A DNA stretch of 64,000 bases from Benincasa hispida (taxonomy: Eukaryota > Streptophyta > Magnoliopsida > Cucurbitales > Cucurbitaceae), in the NCBI RefSeq assembly GCF_009727055.1, contig NC_052360.1:62996523-63060522 (forward strand), in the 5' to 3' direction. Position numbers and translations under genes: made by a program. The first letter of the stretch is position 1. The number at the start of each line of letters is the position of its first letter. Positions 55,238-64,000 of this stretch are shown here, in pieces. The notes below the pieces were generated by a model. It did no database searches and was not told the origin of the DNA. It was given only the letters and a program-made list of their open reading frames with translations.

Positions 55238-58200
55238 ATGGACAATGGTTGCGGCTTTGCCAAAACCATTTGCTCAATCTGCTACGAGGATCTAAAACCC
55301 ATCATCGAGGATCTTCAATCCATCTCAATCTGTGGCCATGTCTTCCACGAGCTTTGGTAAGTAAAACCCTTGTTGATTTTCGTCTTGTATTGACATTTTT
55401 TGTGTTTTTTGTTCGTGTTGAACATTGATGTGATGTAAATTTGTAATTGGGGTTCTTTAGTTTACAGCAGTGGTTTGAGTATTGTTCCAATGGAAAGAAG
55501 AAGTACAGTTGTCCTATGTGTAAGCAGACCTGTATGGGGAAAGATGTTGCGCGGCTGTATTTTCAATCTGTGGGGGATGCGAATGATTCAATGCTGGCTA
55601 AGAAACCGGCTGATTGGGTTGAGAAAGATCCAGAGTTGTTGAGAAGTGAGGTCAAGAGGTTGGAGATGAAGGTCTCGGTGCTTAATTCAACATTGGAAAC
55701 TCAGGGGAAGGATCTCAAAGAGCTTCATGAGGAGGTATTTCTGCTTCGTTGTTGGAAAAACTTGAACAAATAGATGTTTAATATTGAATTCTTGGGTGTT
55801 TGATTACTCATCCTTCTAATGCTTAAAACTTCTGGAATTTGCAGTATCTGAAAACGTTTAAGTCTTCACTTGGTCTGTGGCCTTGTTTCTTTCAACACGA
55901 ATGATAGAATATGGGTTAATTGTTATTCGGTTGGGGAGGATATTGTTGATTATCTCTTCATTCGTTTTGCTTATTAATGCCGGGTTTCTTTGGGTCTTTA
56001 TTTGAGTTTTAGTGGGGTGCTTACTTAGCTTAGGAATAATATCTGATTCCTCACTAGAAAATGAGTGGTTGTCTTGGGAGCAAAGTTGTCTATGTTAGAT
56101 AACATGAAGTTTTATCTCATAAAGATTATGAGGTCTCTTGATTTCTCCAATGTGGGATCTTCAATATGTCCTTTCAAGATGGTGCCTCTTTGAGTTCATC
56201 ATTCTTGGATCATATCTCAATTTTTATTTTTGGACTGAATGCCTGTTTAGGTTTGATGAGGTATGATACTATTTTAGATAACATGAGCTTCCATCTCAAA
56301 ACTAATTGGCAAGGAGAGGAGTAGTCCATGTATTTTATAAATATTGTGAGGTCCCTTGATTTTTCTAATATGGGATCTTCAACAATCTATGCTCTGGTGG
56401 GATGATTTTACCACCCTACATTGGAACATTTGATAGGAAAGTAATGCTGGGACATTTTAAGATGGCTACAAAAATGGGTGTCCTTGCTTAGTTAATATTT
56501 TTATAGGCTTCTACTCGAGCTTGTTTGATAGGAGTTTCTTTTGTAACTATTCTTCTTATATCATAAGATAGCCATTGAGGAGTGTTTGGTATTTCTTAGT
56601 TGCTTTGGGTCTGTTCTATTTTTGTACTTTTTAATTAATCTTTCTTATGAAAATTGAAAACGTACTTGGTTGTTAAAGGAATGATTTCTTTTTCTTTTTT
56701 TTTTTTCTTCTTCTTTAAATTGGTTTTTCTTCTACATTTTGGTTTATTATAATAATGCACATATTGTTCTAAGATGATGATTGTTTATTCTTTTGAGTTT
56801 TGAGTAGTTAGCAGAGAGGCTTCTCTACACTGGATCAGGATAATCTAACTTTAGAACTAATAGTTTCTTGGTTTCCTTATGTCCTAAAACGATACGTTCA
56901 GTGATGATTTTCTTCTGAACATCAAAATTTTAATTCTTCAGCTCCTAGAGAAAGCGCCATCTGCTATTATTTGCTCATGTTAACTATTGATGAGTGCATG
57001 GATACACGTGGTACTTAATCACATTGTCTTGTTTCAGCTCCAACTTTGCCAGGATGAACTGAAGAAGGAAGTGGGCTTAAGGAATGATGCCATGAAACAA
57101 AAAACTTCAATGTCTCAACTGCTTCACCTAAAAACTGAGGTCAGCAATCACTTTTAAGTTTCTATGTTTCTTTTCTTGCAATTTTTTACTTTCTTTGTGG
57201 CTGATTATGCTATACATCCATGGTGTTTGGTTGCTGATCTGGTACAGGAACTCGAAAAATCAACTGTTGAGTGCAAAAGGTTGCACGAAAGAAGTATGGC
57301 TTTAGCTAAAGAACTTGCAGCTTTCAAGTTGTAAGTGTGATTTTGTTGTTAAGGAAAATAAAAAGAACAAGTTTTGTTCCCTTTTGTGTTTTTGTATAAC
57401 AACAGTGTTGTCATTTATATTGCAGAGTATCTGAAGTGGATCTTGATGAAGAGGAGGTCCTAAAGCTTTCTTCATTGGGTGGTGGAGCAGACAATAAAGA
57501 TGCAATTGACATTCTTAGGAAATCCTTGGTCCTACGTAATAGGTCAATTATCTCAAATATCAACTATGGAATCTGAGATAGTAATGGAACTTAACTTTTT
57601 GCAATTATGTTATTTAACCTTAAATCAAAACTTTGAGCAATTTTTATGAATTGAAAGCCGTGATGTTCTATATACTAATGATTCTTGAAGATCAGACCAA
57701 AACTGAGGATATGCTTGTATTTCCTCTGGCTTATTCTTCGTTTTCAATGTGCTTTGACAAAATCTTAACTTTTCCATAGGAGTTATAAAGAACTGATGGC
57801 AAAGTGCAATCTTCTTGGAAGGGGAGAGGCTCGCTCTTGTAAGAAACTTGAGAAGGCAAATGAGAAAATAAATAAGCTGAAGGTGGGCTCATAACAAAAA
57901 TCTCCTCTGGTTTCATTGGCTTTGGTTTAATGTCATATGGTTCTTATTAGGTAAGGGTCCAAGAACTAGAGAAAGCCATTGAAGATAAAGATAATGAAGT
58001 TCTGAGAGGCTTGAAAGATGCAAACAAACAAGGGATTCAGGGTAGTGTATGTTGTAAATGTAACATGGTATCAGCAAAAAATAAGCCCGCTGCTTCACCA
58101 GATGCTTCAGGTTCAACTGCAAGTCAGATCAACGAACCATTATCTTCTAGAAAAGGGAAAGTTCTTGACTTAGCAAGTGATGTTCGTACAAGCTTTTTGA

Positions 58201-59222
58201 CCTTGGTAGATACAGCTGAGGACATACGCTCCTCAATGGATAAGAAAACTTTTGAATTTTCTCAGGTTGAGAATGCAAAAGATTCTACTATAGAACGCCA
58301 AATAAATGAGGAAGGAAACCGAATGTCTTACCATCCGCAGTTGACCAGTTGCAATTTGGTCCGGAAAAAGGCACCAGAAAGAACAACCAACTCAGTGAAT
58401 CGTATGCCTTCAACAACTACAGTCAATAATATAGTCGGAACTGCTCTCCCTGGGGATGAATGCATGCCTTTATTGGTTGAAGACACTGCAGAACCTGAAC
58501 CTGTACTTGTTAACATTAGGCGAGAATCCTCTAGCCACATATCACTTAATAAGCCAGGTAATGGTACATTTTTAAGCGTAGAGTTTGATAACACATACTT
58601 GGTTTTTTCTTTTTCCCAAAAATGCAATCTATGCTAACAATTTTAAGAGGTAATAATTCAATATCCAGGAGGTATATCTTTTTCTGGTGGACTACTTGGT
58701 CCTGATGGATCAAATAGATATTTGGGTAAATGGTGCAAACGTGGACAGACCAATGGCTCAAGTGCAATGCAAGGTTCACGATCTGGTGAACTGATTGTCG
58801 TTGGCGCTGATGGGAGGGGTGGACAAATAAAAGTCCTGAGATCTCAAAATGAATCCTCACTGGTAAGTTTTGAATTTATTTCTTCTCTTCTGTCATTCTC
58901 TGGAACATATTCTGTTTCATCTTGTTTTTCTTGGATATTTGATCATTCACACCTTTAGGTGGTGATTGGGATGTTGAATTGAGTTTTGAAGTTTGGTGTT
59001 AATATGTTGGAGTTAGAAAGTTTGTGTTTGGGGTGAATAGTTGACTTTAGCGAATAGAGCATAAATTTTCAATTTCATGAGTAGCTTGCAACAAATCATC
59101 TCTGATTATCTATTATGTGTAAATTTGTGCAGAGTGACGCAACTTCAGCAGGGGCAAAGAGGTTCAAGAACGGAGTAAAAAATGTTAATATGCGAATAGA
59201 AAACTTCTTTTCAAGGTGTTAG
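55238..59222 (+). CDS. TRAIP-like RING-H2 E3 ubiquitin ligase, 9 exons
   Basis: Exons 55238-55356, 55461-55734, 57038-57139, 57248-57330, 57426-57542, 57780-57882, 57951-58557, 58669-58862 and 59133-59222 all have GT-AG borders and matching phases, totalling 1689 bases (562 aa). The RING-H2 finger is at residues 12-60 (C12, C15, C32, H34, H37, C40, C57, C60). A long coiled coil follows (about 85-260; LRSEVKRLEMKVSVLNSTLE, LQLCQDELKKEVGLRND). The tail holds SFSGGLLGPDGSNRYLGKWC and a basic stretch, and ends NMRIENFFSRC, like a PCNA-interacting (PIP) box with Asn instead of Gln. This domain order matches TRAIP, the nuclear ligase that ubiquitinates the replicative helicase at collided or terminating replisomes in animals; the plant role is inferred by family. 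The first intron acceptor at 55460 was chosen because it restores the RING (CLQQWF). Intron 2 is 1.3 kb. Confidence 0.88.
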
Positions 59223-61802
59223 TCACTAGAGAGCTTGTTTTGTAGGTGTAAAGTTTGTCATTTTTCATAACAGATTGTAGAAAGTAGAGAAGTGAATTAG
59301 GCATGATATGTTTTCTTTATAGAACTGTTTGGTTTCATTATCTTATTCCTTTCGGAGAATTGGGTTATTGGCAACTGAAAAGAGGATTTTTGTTCTTACG
59401 AGTGCCACCTCTAGTTTCATCCTGTAAATATGACCTTGAGTACCTCTCAAGGCCAACTTGGTTGTGCTTTAATGACTAATGAAATAACTTAACCAACTGC
59501 TTATGACATGTTTGATAATGTATTTCATTGCCCGTTTTATGTTTTGTTTGTAGTTTTTGTTGAGAAAAAAGAAATATTTGGTCGTTGACATTTTTTTTTT
59601 CTAAGGTAGGGATTCGAGTTTTTGACATAGATTAGATGATTATTTGTAATCAAGTTGCTTAATTATATGTAATTCGTCAATTTAAATATAACTAAATGGA
59701 TATAGTTTTCAATCACCATTCTTAAAGTTGGATGGTTGGAGTCTGCATCTCGCTTCATTATGAAAATTGATTATTGAATGGTTAATATAGTTTCTTCTAA
59801 TAATAAAAAGAAGGAAAAAAAAAAAAGAAAAAATCATTTTGGTCCATGATTTTTTTTTATTATAGTTTCCATTTGGACTCTAGGTTTTTTGATATTACAC
59901 TTTTGCCCTTATTTTATGTTTAGTTTTTATTTGGTTAGGTTTCAAAATGTCGAGTTTTTACCTTATTATTTTCATTAGATTTCAATATATATACTTTTAC
60001 TCTTGATTTTTCACCAAATACTCTCTTTTTTGGTATTATAATATATTAATTAATTTACAAGTTAAATTAGTTTTCATTAATTTTCTATTATGATATAATG
60101 AATTAAAAAGTTTCACATTGAATTATTTTATGTTAATTAATTGATAATTAACACCCATGTCTAAAAGTAAGTACAAGTGAAAATTTGAGTTACAAAGTAT
60201 AAGTATTGAAAACTATTTGCCAAGTAAAATATAATGATAAAGAAAAACATAAACTAAAAAAAAATTTAATTATAACATTTGGAAAGTTAGGTTACAAATA
60301 GATTAAAGACAATCTCTAGAGACCAAAATAATTATTTTCCTATACAAAAAAAAATTAGCTAACCACATATTTGGCGTTCAAGGAAAAGAAAAGGATAAGG
60401 AAACAAATGAAACCGTAATTATACCAAAAAAAAAGTGCTTTTTCAGAATTGCCAAAAAAAAAAAAAGAGAGGTGCCTTCTCATTTTTTTTTTTTTAATTT
60501 TTTTTAATCATATATACTCAAAATATAGATATTCAATATTTTAGATGACTATTTAATATTTATTTTGAAGGAGTAATTTATAAAAATGTTCGGAGGATAT
60601 TCAAATAAGTATGTTTGTTTTACAGGATTTATGTATAAAAATGTCTTAAGATTATGTAATACCCGACTAACTTTAAATATTTTTACTCATTGTATCACTT
60701 ATAAATCATATCACACGCATTTTGGTCTTTATAAATTTATTGTTATATTTGCATATCAATTTTAGTTTATACTTGTTTTGTACAATAAATTAATCTATCT
60801 ATGAGTTTGAGGTTTTTATAAAATATAAGATATAAATTTTATTCTAACTTAATATTTAATCACACAATTCAATTTGATCCCCCAATTGTCGGACTAAATA
60901 TATAAACCTAATTTAATATGGATTTTAAAAATAAAAGTAACTCAGTTAAAAAGGTTGTTTCGTTTTATGGTCCAAGCCAAGGTTTGAACTTTGAAGTCAT
61001 ATACCCATTACTTCTGATCTTGTGGATTATTTTATTATTTTTTTGTGTTAAATTAAAATAAATTATTGATTGGTTTTCATATTTTATGTCTTATATTTAT
61101 TTTATTATTTCAACCTCTTCCTTTCATCTGACATTCTATTTAACATCTATTATAATCCACCAGTTAATTTAAAAAATTTGATTATATATATGTAATGATG
61201 GATAAGTCAAATATAATCTCAATTAAAGAAAATGAAATTTCTTGGTTCAAAGAGCTATTTTTTTCTTTTTGTTTATATAATAGAATTTGGGAGGTTTTGA
61301 TTTATCTAGATAAGTAAGGTGTTGACTATTGAGATTGTTCAAATAAAATTCTTTATTTTAATTCACTTTTTAAAAAGTATTTTCAAAACTATGTTTGATT
61401 AATATTTTTTAAGAATGTTTTCATAATTCGAAATAGAAATTAAAAAATATAACATGTCTAATCAACTCAATGAGAATAATTAATGATTAAATGTTGACAA
61501 AAAGTTTGAAAAATAAAAAAAAGTAAATAATAACAAATTAAGGGTAAGAGTGTCTTGTTATATGAAAGACGTTGAAATTATTTCAAATAAACTTGTTTAA
61601 TTTAATTTACTTTCTGAAAACAGTTTTCAAAATTATGTTTGATTAATATCTTTTTTAAAGTAGTAATTTCAAAAATATAACTGGTCTTACACCTCAATTA
61701 ATACAGTACATACATGGTATATAATAATAATGTTCAAACTCAAAATTAAGCCAAATGATATAACAAAGCGTATGAATCAAAACAACTAAGAACCTCAAGA
61801 TA
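59223..61802. other. 3' flank of the TRAIP-like gene and AT-rich intergenic DNA
   Basis: The 3' UTR probably ends within about 300 bases (AATGAAATAAC near 59477). Beyond that no gene was recognised; there are several A or T runs (for example 59815-59835 and 60485-60505). An inexact repeat, TTTTCAAAA.TATGTTTGATTAATAT, occurs near 61380 and 61628. Confidence 0.5.
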
Positions 61803-62231
61803 TGTTATAAACTTCAATAGGTAGTCGAAGCACACGCTTCTGATAAGCGTTGTTCTAAAGACAATTATTTGCTCTGCACGGACTGCAAGTAGACTATATT
61901 GAATGTCTTAGCAGAATACAGCGACTTATATTCTAGTAAAACTGTAACCTCGAACTACATAGATCCAACAAAACTCTTGGATATACTTGCTTTTAACTCA
62001 ACTCAAAATCAAAAGAAAGAAACAAGAGAACTCTTTGATTTAGAATGTGATGTTACAAATAAAGAAACAAGTTGTTATTTATAGGCTAGTAACTTAGTAA
62101 CCCTTCAAAATACAAAATAAAATCAAATATACAAAATGTTACTCCAAAATACGAAATAAAATCAAATATACAAAATTGAAACATTTGTCAAATTTAACTT
62201 AATTGAGTTGTTTCTTGACCAAAATCTAACA
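61803..62231 (-). mobile_element. Candidate short solo LTR
   Basis: On the - strand it begins TGTTAGATTTTGGTCAAG, has CTATAAATAACAACTTG (TATA box, near 62075) followed by sequence typical of a short transcribed R/U5, and ends near TTTATAACA. The ends TGTTA/TAACA are inverted. A near-tandem TATACAAAA.T...AATACAAAATAAAATCAAA lies at 62107-62180. No matching target duplication was found, so the borders are tentative. It could also be a non-LTR promoter-bearing relic. Confidence 0.35.
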
Positions 62232-64000
62232 TAACTCATTCAAATGGAAGAAACTACAAATTTAATATTCATACATGTTCAATTTGTACATGAAACATCA
62301 TCAACAATCCAATTTGAAGTTTTTAATAATGAATTTAATCTACATTAATAATTTTTTTTAATGTTTCAATATTTAATATGTTCCACTTTCTAATATCCTA
62401 CCAAGTATAAACCTTTGTAGGTTTGTTTTTTTAAAATAAAAAATAGCATCGAATACTATATTCTCTCTTTACATGAATTTTAGATCTTAAAAAAGTAAGG
62501 ATTTGATTTTTAAATTATGTGATTTGAAAAACCATAATGGTTTTAAAATTGGTATGCTGTTTAAAATGGGAAGGATTTGATAAAAACATATTGTCTGAAA
62601 CTTTGTTGGAAACGTACGAAAATAAAGGATGACTAAAAATTATATTTTTGTCATAATTTGTGAATGGAAAATGAGATTTGCTGAGGAAAAATTAGTAATT
62701 GAATGTGAAATTCCTTGAAATAAAAAGTTATTTTAAAGTTAAAAAAAACGTTTTTAAAATCTCATTCGATTCAGTACCACGACGAAAGAAAAACAAAAAC
62801 GAAAACGAAAACAAAAAGTCAAACAAAAATAAACAGCAGAAGACCATATTTCTTTAGGTGTTACTTTGTCCAAGTTTTGGCTAAGTATGGCCAAGAAACT
62901 GAATAATGGTTACATGCACAATTGAAAAATAACGGTGAAAGTGTTGAAGTTCGAAACTCAATTGAGTGTCGAAATTTTGGAAAAAAAAATGTGTGAAATT
63001 AAATGGTTGAAAAAAAAGTCAAACAAACAAAAAAAACTAGAGTAGAAGATTATACTTATTTACTCTAAAAAAAGTATACCAGATAAATTTGATAAAATAA
63101 TTCAACTTTACATATCAAACATATATTTTTTTAAACTAAGCTCAACTCTGAGCATCAAACACTCTCTTATAGATTAGATCATATTAGTTACTTTTATATG
63201 TATACTCATATTTTTCTATCCATGGTAATAAATTTTGGTCAATATATCAACAATTTCTATCGATGTTTTAGTGTTTCTACGGATTAGACATTGACTTGAG
63301 GGGTTGATAGCTCTCTAAAAGAGTTATCTTCACCTAAATCTTGTTAGTTCCTATGTATTTAATGTTTTATTGAGTTTTTAAACAAGAAATAGAGTAATGA
63401 GGTGATTGGGACATTCCGCATGCAATTAAGGTCAAAATCGAGCATTCAGTAGAGATCTAGAGGTGAAAAGATAGAGTAGCCACTAGTGATTTTTCTTCTT
63501 TCTTTTTTTATCTCTTAGATTAGGTTTTATTTCTTTTGGGTTGTAATCAAGGATGGAACTTCCTAATCTCTTCTACATCTTGTCTGTGGATTCTCGAGGA
63601 AAGAGATTCCCTAGTTTTTGGGAGGAAAGAACCTATGTAATCTTTGTGAGGTTTTCTTAATTAAACTTAATGCATTGTGACTTATGTCCCTTGAATCTGA
63701 TTATACTTAAATGAATGTTTGTGTGTGTGGATTGACGTTCCTATCACAAATGTATGTTTTAGCTATAGATTTTAAGCTTATGCTTTCCTTCTTGTTCGTC
63801 CAACTTGAATCAAACATAAGTAGCAAAGGTAGAATGTATGCATGCTCAGGAATATAGGCTAACCACAAACCTTAAAATGCATGCTCAACTTAGGTTTAAG
63901 GATAGCTTGGTTAATTAATTGGGATACTCTAATTACTTAATCACACAATGAAGCTGAAGAATGTAATGCACTTGTTTTAGTTCTAGATGGACGCTATTGA
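62232..64000. other. AT-rich intergenic DNA to the window end
   Basis: No gene, tRNA or complete repeat was recognised. 62785-62815 is an ACGAAAACAAAA-type simple repeat. From about 63300 the sequence is less AT-rich and reads like a transcribed retroelement leader (GGGTTGTAATCAAGGATGGAA, then TCTTGTCTGTGGATTCTCGAGG), but no protein or LTR border was found. Confidence 0.4.

Noticed and set aside
61899..62084. 61-codon open frame on the + strand
   Set aside because: It lies antisense to the TATA-bearing candidate LTR and shows no family pattern.

Overview
The window is plant nuclear DNA, most likely from a dicot. It is AT-rich, has plant-type split genes with GT-AG introns, and is dominated by plant transposon families (Ty3/gypsy and Ty1/copia LTR elements, CACTA, MULE, hAT and PIF/Harbinger MITEs). 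The flavour of the gypsy integrase and copia gag proteins suggests a cucurbit. That is recollection-based inference, not a database result.

Only three loci look like host genes, all on the + strand. (1) 6295-7428 is a four-exon gene for a protein of about 256 aa. Its length and residue pattern resemble a very divergent sliding clamp (PCNA-like), and its last exon plus about 1.6 kb of downstream DNA is duplicated at 12238-14296. (2) 44125-44784 is a single-exon gene for a membrane-anchored LEA-2 / NDR1-HIN1-like protein. (3) 55238-59222 is a nine-exon gene for a 562-aa RING-H2 plus coiled-coil protein of the TRAIP E3 ligase type, with a PIP-box-like C-terminus and an upstream ORF in its leader.

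The rest is mobile-element debris. 1-1466 ends in a CACTA terminus. 2805-5855 is the 3' end of a gypsy element (integrase plus a complete LTR). 9743-12237 and 14297-16118 are gypsy-like LTRs on the - strand. 16119-17430 joins an LTR fragment with 5S-rRNA-like sequence to a decayed plant-mobile-domain (PMD) gene piece. 17431-23300 is gene-free and holds duplications and two foldback elements. 23380-28850 is a decayed MULE on the - strand that carries both a mudrA-type transposase and a PMD-domain gene. 28913-29345 is a short tandem array rich in the palindrome CGATCG.

29432-32783 is an internally deleted copia element (gag plus 3' LTR). 33449-34572 is a Tat/Athila-like ORF1 relic. 34785-41547 is a nest of copia LTR pieces in both orientations, including a solo LTR with an exact 5-bp target duplication. 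41725-43415 holds PIF/Harbinger-type MITEs. 46215-52735 is a nearly complete copia element with both LTRs, a primer-binding site and a 484-codon open RT-RNase H frame. 53334-53996 is a GC-rich hAT-type MITE with an 8-bp target duplication. The last 4.7 kb is AT-rich, with one candidate short LTR.

The host genes do not form a pathway cluster. The only functional echo is a clamp-like gene and a TRAIP-like gene with a possible clamp-binding motif about 48 kb apart, which may be coincidence. All coordinates and exon borders were read by eye; no search or alignment program was run.
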